Source: Pseudomonas sp. QS1027 (lineage in GTDB: Bacteria; Pseudomonadota; Gammaproteobacteria; Pseudomonadales; Pseudomonadaceae). Taken from it: a stretch of 64,000 nucleotides of DNA. Position 1 is the stretch's first letter. Every line of letters starts with the position of its first letter. A program made the translations under genes and the position numbers. Positions 48,763 to 57,127 of the stretch are shown here, piece by piece. Under the pieces are notes generated by a model. That model was not told where the DNA came from, ran no database searches, and worked only from the letters and a program-made list of their open reading frames with translations. The stretch covers positions 1 to 64,000 of the forward strand of contig NZ_PHSU01000040.1 in assembly GCF_002814235.1 (NCBI RefSeq). Reading direction: 5' to 3'.

Positions 48763-51700
48763 ATGGACTCCAAACAGAGCGCGTTTGCTGCTTTGCCCAA
48801 GCGGGCCCTCGCGGTTTCCGATGGGCGCGTGCTGCTGGATGCCGGTTTGTTGAAAGGGCTGCGCAAACAGCGTGGCCTGAGCCAGGAAACCCTGGCCGAG
48901 GCCTGCCTGAACCGCCACCTGTGTGTGTCCATTGCCTCCATCAAGCGCGCCGAGACGGGCAAGCCGGTGCTTTATCGGACGGCCCGCCACCTGGCGACGG
49001 CTTTTCAGGTCGATGTCGAGGCATTGCTGGGACATTCGGTCACCAGCGCCCTGGTGGACATCGAGCAGTCGATTGCCGAGTTGCACGAGACGGCATTGGC
49101 CACGCAGACGTTGCGGCAGATCGATGACGATGTGATCCGCTATGTGCTGGAACTGAGCTTTGAAACCGATGTGCTGGGGGCTGTCATCAGTCCGGAGCAA
49201 CAGGCGTCTCTGGTGGCGGAGATCGAGCGACTGGTTCGCCAGTTCGGCGGTGTGCCGGTGGTGCGTCCGGACGATATCGTGATTGCCCGGTTCGGTGCCC
49301 CGCAGGCGTATCGCAGCGACAGCGAACGCGCGCTGCTCTGTGCCCTGGCGTTGAGCCGCGAACAGTTCGCCAGGCCCGGCCGCGGGATGTTGCTGCAACT
49401 GGTTCGCCAGGGGGCCGAGGCCTCGGCGGTTGGCGAGGTGTTGCGTCAGTTGTGCGACGACAACCGTTTCGACTCGCATGGCAATGCACCGGTCCATGTC
49501 GCCCAGGGGTTGGTGGAGCAGCTTCGCGCACGGTTCGAGTTTTCCCTGGCCGATGAGGCGTTTCCCGCTTATCGCCAATGCCTGCGCTTGCGTCACCTTG
49601 ACGAGAATGCCCCGCGTCCGCTGGTGGGTCGCGCCGTCGAAGTGTTGCAGTTCAAAGGCGTGATCGAGGCCACCCAGGCCTATCAGGACGGGCACGTGGT
49701 GTATGTTCGCGGCATGGCGGGTATCGGCAAGACGCGTTTGGTCACCGAGTTCTTCGAGATGGCCCGTCAAGGCGGTTTCGCCTGCCATCGCAGCGATGTG
49801 CTGGACTTCGGCATGGACAACGCCTTGTGGCCCTTGGGGCAGTTGGTGCGCAGCCTGCTTGACCTCGACCCGCAGCTCCAGACCGGAGCGACTGAGCTGG
49901 AAAGCGCAATGCTGCGCTTGAAGCTGGCGGACGAGCACACCTTGTTTCTACGTGCGCTGACGGGCGTGCTTCAGGTCGGCGAGCCCCTCAAGCATTCCCT
50001 CGCGCAGTATGCGGCGATGAGCAATGAGGGGCGGACCCAGGGCTTGTTCACCGCGCTGTTGCAGTTGCTGCTGAGGGTGGCGGTGCAACAGCCCTTGCTG
50101 ATCTGCATCGAGGATCTGCACTGGGCGGATGTCGTGCTGTGCACCCTGCTGGGCAAACTGCTCGATGCCACCGACGAAGCGCCGATCGTCTGGCTGTTGA
50201 CTTCGCGTCATGAGGGCGACCCGCTGGAAAGTGCCCTGCGGCCGTATTGCAGCAATCCCATGAGCCTGCTCGATATCGCCCCGATCCGGGCGCGCGAGGC
50301 CAGCCTCCTGGCGGATCAGTTCAGCGAGGTCGACCCGACCTATCGGGCCGACTGCGTCCAGCGTGCCCAAGGTAACCCGCTGTACCTGACGCAACTGCTG
50401 TCGAGTGGCGAGGGGGTGTTCCCGGACAGCCTGCGTCATCTGATCCAGACGCGTTTCGACAGGCTGCTGCCCGGGCAGCGCCGTGCTCTTCGTTATGCCG
50501 CGATTTTCGGCAACCGCTGTGAATTGGCTCTCTGGCGCGAGGCGTTGGGGCAGCCCGATTATCTTCCTGACGCGGATATGCGCCAGGGCCTGCTCCGGGA
50601 AGTCGAGCCGGGCCGCTACCTGTTCGTCCATGATCTGCTCATGCACTGCCTTTACGATGCAATGCCGGACGCTGTGCGTGAGCGGTTGCACCGTGAGGTG
50701 GCGAAGCTGTATCGCGAGCGTGATCGCGGCTTGTATGCCCGGCACCTGTTGCTGGCCAAGGATCCGGCGGCCTTCGATGCGCTGCTGATGGCCATGGACG
50801 AGAAACTCCAATCCTGCCAGTACGACAGCGTGCTCGCGCTGGGCCAGCAGGTTGAGGGTTTCGTCGAGCGCGCCGCCGACAGTTTTACCTTGGCATTGTG
50901 CTGTGGCCAGGCCCATTCGGGCCTGGGACAAATGGCCCTGGCGCGGGATTGTTTCCAGCGGGCACTAGGGCTGGCCAAGTCCCCGCTGGAGCGGATCGAG
51001 GCGGCGCTGGGCCTGGCCCCGGTCCTCAATACGCTCGATTGCCTGGAGGATGAGGAACGCCTGATCGAGACGACACTGCCCATCGCCCGTGCGCTGCAGG
51101 CGAACACGGCGTTGGCCCGGCTGTATCAGCTGCGCGGCAATATTTATTTCCCTCGGGGTGACTACGCCGAATGTCGTCGCCTGCATGAAGAGTCGCTGTC
51201 CTTTGCGCGCCTCGCCGCGAACCTTGAAGCCGAAGCCAAGGCCCTGGGGGGGATTGGCGACTCCTACTATGCCCAAGGGCGGATGCAGACCGCCTACGAG
51301 GTGTTCGACCAGTGTGTGCGCTTGTGTGAGCGACATGGACTGACCCATGTCGAGGCGGGCAATCGCAGCGCCCGTGGCTCGACCTCCTTCTATCTGGGGC
51401 GGCCGGAGCTGGCTCTGCGTGACGCCATGGACGCAGTCGTTTGCAGCCGTCAGATCGGCAACCGCCGCGCGGAGGTCTTTTCACGGCTGACCGCCGCCTG
51501 GGTACTGGTGGCGGCGGGGCGGGACGAGCAGGCCGATCAGGAGCTGGCGGATGCCTTGGTGTTGGCGCGAGGCATTGGCGCCAGTCGTTTCGAGGCGATT
51601 CTGCTGGAAGGCCAGGCCCGTGTCGCCTTGCGCCAGAATGAAGGTGCCAGGGCGCAGCAATTGATCCAGGAATCCGTCGGTCTGGTGGAGCGTTTCGCCT

Positions 51701-52095
51701 TGCAGCGTTACATCGGTCCTTGGGTCTATGGCAGCCTGGCCTTGATCGTCGACGATGCGCAACTGAGTGGCCAGGCGTTGATACAGGGAGAGTCCCTGCT
51801 CACTCAGGACTGTCTGGCGCACAACGTCTTGCGCTTCAGGGTCGCGGCGGCTGAAACCTGCCTGCTCAGTGGCGATTTCGCGCAAGCGAGTCGGCATGCC
51901 CAGGGCCTGGCAACTGTCGCCCAAGCGGCGCCTTGCGCCTGGGTCAGCCATCATGTGCGTTTGATCGAGGTGGCCGGGCGATGGTTGCAAATGGGGGATC
52001 ATTCAAGCGCGCAGGCTTTGAAGGGGCTTCAGCATGAGTCGTTGCGCCTGGGATTTGTGGCGACGATGCCGAAGTTGATACAAGCCTTGGGATGA
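48763..52095 (+). CDS. Large multidomain regulator: XRE-HTH, cyclase-like, STAND ATPase, TPR
   Basis: A 1110-residue protein starting MDSKQSAFAALPKRALAV. An XRE-like HTH covers about 25-95 (LRKQRGLSQETLAEACLNR). Residues about 130-300 resemble a class III nucleotide cyclase that has lost its catalytic signature (GGVPVVRPDDIVIARFGAP and ERALLCALALS in the usual order). An AAA/STAND ATPase follows with Walker A GMAGIGKT (317-324) and Walker B LICIEDLHWAD (about 446-456). The rest is helical, with TPR-like repeats to the C-terminus. It is probably a signal-gated ATPase regulator similar in plan to MalT. No membrane segment. It shares a divergent intergenic region with the frameshifted gene. The target genes are unknown. 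Confidence 0.8.
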   Translation: MDSKQSAFAALPKRALAVSDGRVLLDAGLLKGLRKQRGLSQETLAEACLNRHLCVSIASIKRAETGKPVLYRTARHLATAFQVDVEALLGHSVTSALVDIEQSIAELHETALATQTLRQIDDDVIRYVLELSFETDVLGAVISPEQQASLVAEIERLVRQFGGVPVVRPDDIVIARFGAPQAYRSDSERALLCALALSREQFARPGRGMLLQLVRQGAEASAVGEVLRQLCDDNRFDSHGNAPVHVAQGLVEQLRARFEFSLADEAFPAYRQCLRLRHLDENAPRPLVGRAVEVLQFKGVIEATQAYQDGHVVYVRGMAGIGKTRLVTEFFEMARQGGFACHRSDVLDFGMDNALWPLGQLVRSLLDLDPQLQTGATELESAMLRLKLADEHTLFLRALTGVLQVGEPLKHSLAQYAAMSNEGRTQGLFTALLQLLLRVAVQQPLLICIEDLHWADVVLCTLLGKLLDATDEAPIVWLLTSRHEGDPLESALRPYCSNPMSLLDIAPIRAREASLLADQFSEVDPTYRADCVQRAQGNPLYLTQLLSSGEGVFPDSLRHLIQTRFDRLLPGQRRALRYAAIFGNRCELALWREALGQPDYLPDADMRQGLLREVEPGRYLFVHDLLMHCLYDAMPDAVRERLHREVAKLYRERDRGLYARHLLLAKDPAAFDALLMAMDEKLQSCQYDSVLALGQQVEGFVERAADSFTLALCCGQAHSGLGQMALARDCFQRALGLAKSPLERIEAALGLAPVLNTLDCLEDEERLIETTLPIARALQANTALARLYQLRGNIYFPRGDYAECRRLHEESLSFARLAANLEAEAKALGGIGDSYYAQGRMQTAYEVFDQCVRLCERHGLTHVEAGNRSARGSTSFYLGRPELALRDAMDAVVCSRQIGNRRAEVFSRLTAAWVLVAAGRDEQADQELADALVLARGIGASRFEAILLEGQARVALRQNEGARAQQLIQESVGLVERFALQRYIGPWVYGSLALIVDDAQLSGQALIQGESLLTQDCLAHNVLRFRVAAAETCLLSGDFAQASRHAQGLATVAQAAPCAWVSHHVRLIEVAGRWLQMGDHSSAQALKGLQHESLRLGFVATMPKLIQALG

Positions 52096-52157
52096 CAAGG
52101 TTTCGGCAAGAGGGTTGGGGCGGCAAGCGTTCAGGGGCAGGACGCTGTCTACAGGTT

Positions 52158-53081
52158 TCACGCGTTCCAGCGCTGGCGATACTCCAGCAAAAAATCGACA
52201 AACGCCTTCAACCGCAACGGCACATGCCGACCATGGGGATAGAGCAGGGTGAAGGGCCGCGAGCGGCCGGCGAAGGGCTTGAGCACTTCCACCAGCGAGC
52301 CGTCGGCCAGTTCCTTTTCGACAATGAAACGATAGGTCTGGAACAACCCGGCGCCGTTCTTCGCCAGTGTCACTCCGCCCAATACATCATCGGAGCAACA
52401 GTAGGCACTCTCGGCCAGCAGCTCCCGCTCCTTGCCTTCGGCATCCTTGAACAACCAGGCAATCCGCCGCCCGCTGCTGGGCAGTTCGAACTGGATGCAC
52501 TCGTGCTGTGGCAGGTCTTCCAGGGTTTGCGGCGTGCCGGCCCGTTGCAGGTATTCAGGCGTGGCGATTACCACCAGCGCGGCGTCTTCCAGGTGCCGGG
52601 CGATCAGGCCCGAGTCGGGCAGCACCCGCACGCGGATCGCCAGGTCGTAGCCTTCTTCGACGAAGTCGATATTGCGGTTGCTGATATGCACCTCGACCTT
52701 CACCGCCGGATAGCGTTCACGAAAGGCCGGTAGCAACGGCAGGATACGGTGGTGGGCGTAGGGCGTCGGGATGCTGATGCGCAAGGTGCCGGCCGGTTGC
52801 TGTTGCTTGCCCATGACTTCCCGCTGCGCTTCGGTCAGTTGGGTCAGGGCCTGCTTGCATTGTTCGAAGTAGCCGCGGCCGCTCTCGGTCAGGCGCACGC
52901 TGCGGGTGGTACGGGTGAACAGGCGCACGCCGAGGCGTTCTTCCATGCGCGAGACCGAGCGGCTCACCGCCGCTGGCGTGACCCCGGCCACCTGGGCGGC
53001 GGCGGTGAAGTTACCGGCCTCGGCGGCCAGGCAAAACAGCTCGATGCTGCCGAGCATGAGGTCGTCGAACTGTCGTTGCAT
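52158..53081 (-). CDS. LysR-type transcriptional regulator (CrgA-like)
   Basis: A 307-residue LysR regulator. The HTH lies at about 10-68 (EAGNFTAAAQVAGVTPAAVS), followed by an effector domain with PYAHHRILPLLPAFRERYP and LAIRVRVLPDSGLIARHL, a pattern of the CrgA/DsdC-like subgroup that often controls efflux or oxidoreductase genes. It is divergent from the tautomerase gene (about 120 bases between starts), the likely target. Confidence in the family is high, in function low. Confidence 0.9.
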   Translation of the reverse strand: MQRQFDDLMLGSIELFCLAAEAGNFTAAAQVAGVTPAAVSRSVSRMEERLGVRLFTRTTRSVRLTESGRGYFEQCKQALTQLTEAQREVMGKQQQPAGTLRISIPTPYAHHRILPLLPAFRERYPAVKVEVHISNRNIDFVEEGYDLAIRVRVLPDSGLIARHLEDAALVVIATPEYLQRAGTPQTLEDLPQHECIQFELPSSGRRIAWLFKDAEGKERELLAESAYCCSDDVLGGVTLAKNGAGLFQTYRFIVEKELADGSLVEVLKPFAGRSRPFTLLYPHGRHVPLRLKAFVDFLLEYRQRWNA

Positions 53082-53203
53082 GATTGATTACACTGGGGGA
53101 TCAAATGAGGTACGGGCATCCGTATTTATCAAATGAGTGTGGGGCAATAAAGTGAGTTCCACCAGCGCGTCGCCAAACCTTCTTTCAACCACTGGAGCAC
53201 AGC

Positions 53204-53407
53204 ATGCCTTTTGTCAGCGTTCGTATTACCCGTGAGGGCGTGACCCGCGAGCAGAAAGCCCAGGTCATTGCCGAAATCACCGAGACCCTGCAACGGGTGC
53301 TCGGTAAACCGCCGGAGGTGACCCATATCGTGATCGAAGAAGTGGATACCGATAACTGGGGGCATGCCGGTTTGAGCGTCACGGAGCACCGCAAGTCCAA
53401 GGAGTAA
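53204..53407 (+). CDS. 4-oxalocrotonate tautomerase-family enzyme
   Basis: A 67-residue protein with the tautomerase fold. Met removal would expose the catalytic Pro1 (MPFVSVRITREGVT), and the small-subunit length fits a homohexamer. It contains the IEEVDTDNWGHAGLSV end typical of the subgroup. The substrate is not known; members act on keto-enol acids. It is preceded by a proper ribosome-binding spacing and is divergent from a LysR gene. Confidence 0.88.
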   Translation: MPFVSVRITREGVTREQKAQVIAEITETLQRVLGKPPEVTHIVIEEVDTDNWGHAGLSVTEHRKSKE

Positions 53408-53462
53408 GCGCGGTACCTGCAAAATCGGCGTTTCATCGCAAAACTTCGCCGTTCCCCAAACC

Positions 53463-53565
53463 TGTAGGAGCCGGCTTGCTGGCGATGCGGGCGCTGCGGT
53501 GTTTCAGACGCCACAGCGTTATCGTTCATCGTCGGAACGCCGCCCGCAGCAAGCCGGCTCCTACA
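53463..53565. repeat. REP palindrome pair
   Basis: TGTAGGAGCCGGCTTGCTGG (from 53463) and its inverse CAGCAAGCCGGCTCCTACA (ending 53565) are separated by about 55 bases, between the convergent tautomerase and MFS genes. It may serve as a transcript end for either. Confidence 0.9.
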
Positions 53566-53608
53566 GGGACCGTATTTCAACGTGAGTCTTGTGCTGTGGT
53601 GGCTGGCC

Positions 53609-54820
53609 TCAGTGACCAGCTACCACCCGCGTCGAACCTTCAGCAGGCTCGGCATACACCGGCCCCAGTCGATCCAGTCGACCGCTCCAGGCCGTCAGTG
53701 CCAGGGCTACCAGCACCACCAGCCCGCCAATCCAGGTGGTATGGATCAGCCCCAGGTTGGCGACGATCAAGCCACCGATCCAGGCCCCGCCGGCAATGCC
53801 GAGGTTGAAGGCGGCGATATTCAGGCCCGAAGCCACATCCACCGCGTGCGGTGTGTGATGTTCGGCCTGGCGCACCACATAGATCTGCAAACCCGGCACA
53901 TTGCCGAAGGCCACCGCGCCCCAGGCCAGCACGGTCAGCAGGACCAGCCACGGATTGCCGGCGGTAAAGGTCAGCACGAACAGCACCACCGCCAGCAGCA
54001 GGAAGATCAGCTTCAGTGCACCGATAGGGCCACGCTTGTCCGCCAGTTTCCCGCCCCAGATATTACCCACCGCCACCGAGACGCCGTAGACCAGCAGCAC
54101 CAGGCTGACAGTACCGGGCTGAAAGCCGGAGATGTCCTGAAGGATCGGCGCCAGGAAGGTAAAGGCGATAAAGGTGCCGCCATAACCGGCCGCGGTCATC
54201 GCATACACCAGCAACAGACGCGGCTGCTTCAGCACTTGCAGTTGTTGCAGCAGTGACGCCGGTTTGTTGTGCGCGATGTTCTTCGGCACATAGATCAGGC
54301 TGCCGATAAAGGCGATCACACCCAGGGCGGACACGGCGAGAAAGGTTTCGCGCCAGCCGAAATGCTGGCCGATAAAGGTCCCCAGGGGTACGCCGGTGAC
54401 CAGGGCCACGGTCAGGCCGGTGAACATGATGGCGATCGCACTGGCGGCCTTTTCCTTCGGCACCAGGCTGGTGGCGATGGTCGAGCCAATGGAGAAGAAC
54501 ACCCCGTGGGCCAGGCCGGTGACGATACGTGCCAGAATCAGCGACTCGTAGCTCGGCGCTTGCCAGGCCAGCAGGTTGCCGAGGGTGAACAGCACCATCA
54601 GCGACAGCAGCAGGAGTTTGCGCGGGACCTTGCCGGTGAGGGCGGTCAGCACCGGGGCGCCGATGGCGACACCCAATGCATAGAGACTGACCAGCAGGCC
54701 GGCGGAAGGCAGGTCGACACCCAGGTCGGCGCCGATGGTGGGTAGCAGGCCAACGATGACGAACTCGGTCGTCCCGATGGCAAAGGCGCTGAGGGTCAGC
54801 GCCAGCAGGGCAATGGGCAT
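53609..54820 (-). CDS. MFS exporter, AraJ/YdhP-like (DHA1 family)
   Basis: A 403-residue inner-membrane proton antiporter with 12 predicted helices. The N-terminus AFAIGTTEFVIVGLLPTIGADLG is characteristic of the AraJ/YdhP (arabinose-polymer, nucleoside, drug export) subgroup, with a motif-A-like loop TGKVPRKLLLL and motif C-like GLTVALVTGVPLGTFIG. The substrate is not known. It is divergent from the MscS-family gene; 54821-55015 contains no further feature that could be recognised. Confidence 0.87.
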   Translation of the reverse strand: MPIALLALTLSAFAIGTTEFVIVGLLPTIGADLGVDLPSAGLLVSLYALGVAIGAPVLTALTGKVPRKLLLLSLMVLFTLGNLLAWQAPSYESLILARIVTGLAHGVFFSIGSTIATSLVPKEKAASAIAIMFTGLTVALVTGVPLGTFIGQHFGWRETFLAVSALGVIAFIGSLIYVPKNIAHNKPASLLQQLQVLKQPRLLLVYAMTAAGYGGTFIAFTFLAPILQDISGFQPGTVSLVLLVYGVSVAVGNIWGGKLADKRGPIGALKLIFLLLAVVLFVLTFTAGNPWLVLLTVLAWGAVAFGNVPGLQIYVVRQAEHHTPHAVDVASGLNIAAFNLGIAGGAWIGGLIVANLGLIHTTWIGGLVVLVALALTAWSGRLDRLGPVYAEPAEGSTRVVAGH

Positions 54821-55015
54821 GGCTGCAACTCCGGTAGGTTTAATCAGGAGCGCAGTGTCGGGGTTTCACTTGTGCGGAAAAAGACAGGTAAGAGCACAAC
54901 ATATTTGATCTGTAGGCAAATATACCGTGAGATATTGAACCGTCCAACGACCTATCGGGACGAACAAACGAACTTTGCCGCCCCATTGGCACTCAGTCTC
55001 TTACAGAGATGGCTG

Positions 55016-57121
55016 ATGAGGTGTCCGGTTTTGTCCCGATTCAATACGACGCTACTGCTAACCCTGTTCCTTTTGTGCGCCAGTGGCGGTGCAAGGGCCG
55101 TGACAATGCTGCCGCTGCCCGCCAGCGCACCCGCCGCCACACCGGCCAAACCCGATGTGCTGGTGCAGGGCGGATTGCTCGGCACCCTCAGTTCTAGCAT
55201 CGACGACGCGCAGAACCAGCTCGACCTCAATGGTCACCTGCTCGACGCCTGGCGCCTGCGGGCCGATCGCGCGGCGGACGAGATGGACCAACTGGTCAGC
55301 CAGACCCGCGAGCGTTCGCCCTGGGGCGTGGCCGGCGACTTCCTGTTGTTATCGGTCGCCTGGCTCGGCAGTTTCGCGGCCCTGGCCACGGCGGGACGCT
55401 TCGCCGCACGACGGATCAACCAGCACCGCTGGTTGCAGCCCCGTGAGCGCAGCCAGTCCGTACTCGGTTACGCCTTGCCTTACCTGTTGCCGGCATTGCT
55501 CTCCCTGCCATTCACCCTTTACGTCAGTCACTTCCTGCCGGCCTCGGCGGGACGGGCGCTGGCGTTGTGCCTGACCTACGCCACCAGCAGCGGCATTTTC
55601 ACCAGCGCGGCCCTGCTTTGCCTGACGGTGCTGTTCAACTTCGGCCACAAGCGCCAGGCCGTGCGGATCATTTGCGCCGACAGTCCGCGGCAGCTGTTTG
55701 CGATCGGTTTCCTGGCCGCCTTGAGCGATGCCCTGACCAGCCCGCAGATCGCCCTGCAACTGGGCAGCAATATCACCAGCAGCATCGCCGTGTTCACCGC
55801 CTTGTTCGCCTCCATCCTGTTCGGCGTGCTGGTCTTCAGGCTGCGGCGGCCGGTGGCTCACCTGATCCGCAATCGCCCGTTGAGCCAACGCCTGAAACAA
55901 CCGGCACTGCAGGAGTCGCTGCGGATCTTTTCCGGGCTCTGGTACTGGCCGATCCTGTTGATGGTGCTGGTCTCGACGGTCAATCTGGTCGGTGCCGGCG
56001 AAGACAGCCAGAAAGCCTTGCGCTGCGCCTTGCTGACCACCGTGCTGCTGATTGCCACGGTGTTTCTCAGCACCGTGTTCCAACACCTGTTCAAAGCCCG
56101 TGGGGTGGCGTCGATCCAGCGCAGCAGCGTGTACAAGGAACGCTTGCTCAGCGTGCTGCATGCCGTGCTGCGTATCGCCCTGGCGGTGGGCTTTATCGAG
56201 CTGCTGGGGCGGATCTGGGGTTTTTCGCTGTATGAATTCGCCGAGCAGAACAGCGTGGGCCGGGCCATCAGCGATTCCCTCAGCCGCATCGGCCTGATCC
56301 TGCTGGCAACCTGGTTGCTCTGGGTGGTGCTCGACACCGCGATCCAGGAATCCCTCAAGCCGCCGATCAACCGCCGGGCTTCGCGCCAGCCGAGCATGCG
56401 GGCGAAAACCATCCTGCCGCTGCTGCGCAATGCACTGAAAGTGATCCTGCTGGTGATCGGCGCGATCACCACCCTGGCCAACCTGGGGATCAATGTCGCG
56501 CCATTGCTGGCCGGTGCCGGGGTGGTGGGGCTGGCCATCGGTTTCGGCTCGCAGCAGTTGGTGCAGGATGTGATCACCGGGCTGTTCATCATCATCGAGG
56601 ACACTCTGTCCATCGGCGATTGGGTGGTGCTCGATTCCGGTCACGCCGGCACGGTGGAAGGCCTGACCATCCGCACCTTGCGCTTGCGTGACGGCAAGGG
56701 TTTCGTGCACTCGGTGCCGTTCGGCCAGATCAAGGCGGTGACCAACCAATCGCGGCAATTCGCCTTTGCATTTTTCTCGGTGCAGTTCACCTACGACACC
56801 GATGTCGACAAGGCCACCGAGTTGATTCGCGAGGCGGGGCGTTCGATCAGCGAGGACGCGATGCTCAAGTTCAACCTGCAAGGTTCGCTGGAGGTGTTCG
56901 GGGTCGATCGCATGGACCTCAACGGCGTGGTGCTGACGGCGCAGTTCCGCACCATCTCGGGCGGCCAGTACAGCGTGAACCGGGCGTTCAACGAGCGGTT
57001 GAAGAAACTGGTGGACCAGAGTCCGTGGGTGCATTTCGCGCAGACTTATCCACAGCCGGTGATGCTGGCGCCGAGGGTGCCGACAGTGGAGCAGGAGCCT
57101 GCCGCAACGCGGACTGTGTAG
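55016..57121 (+). CDS. Large MscS-family mechanosensitive channel (YbiO-like)
   Basis: A 701-residue channel that should open under membrane tension and protect against hypo-osmotic shock. The chosen start MRCPVLSRFNTTLLLTLFLL gives a signal peptide ending at about ASGGARA; the frame is open 48 codons further upstream without a good start. After a periplasmic N-terminal part come several membrane helices and then the conserved MscS core: pore helix GAGVVGLAIGFGSQQLVQD, the beta domain IEDTLSIGDWVVLDSGHAGTVE, and a cytoplasmic vestibule. The long N-terminal extension resembles E. coli YbiO rather than MscS itself. Confidence 0.88.
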   Translation: MRCPVLSRFNTTLLLTLFLLCASGGARAVTMLPLPASAPAATPAKPDVLVQGGLLGTLSSSIDDAQNQLDLNGHLLDAWRLRADRAADEMDQLVSQTRERSPWGVAGDFLLLSVAWLGSFAALATAGRFAARRINQHRWLQPRERSQSVLGYALPYLLPALLSLPFTLYVSHFLPASAGRALALCLTYATSSGIFTSAALLCLTVLFNFGHKRQAVRIICADSPRQLFAIGFLAALSDALTSPQIALQLGSNITSSIAVFTALFASILFGVLVFRLRRPVAHLIRNRPLSQRLKQPALQESLRIFSGLWYWPILLMVLVSTVNLVGAGEDSQKALRCALLTTVLLIATVFLSTVFQHLFKARGVASIQRSSVYKERLLSVLHAVLRIALAVGFIELLGRIWGFSLYEFAEQNSVGRAISDSLSRIGLILLATWLLWVVLDTAIQESLKPPINRRASRQPSMRAKTILPLLRNALKVILLVIGAITTLANLGINVAPLLAGAGVVGLAIGFGSQQLVQDVITGLFIIIEDTLSIGDWVVLDSGHAGTVEGLTIRTLRLRDGKGFVHSVPFGQIKAVTNQSRQFAFAFFSVQFTYDTDVDKATELIREAGRSISEDAMLKFNLQGSLEVFGVDRMDLNGVVLTAQFRTISGGQYSVNRAFNERLKKLVDQSPWVHFAQTYPQPVMLAPRVPTVEQEPAATRTV

Positions 57122-57127
57122 GTGGTT

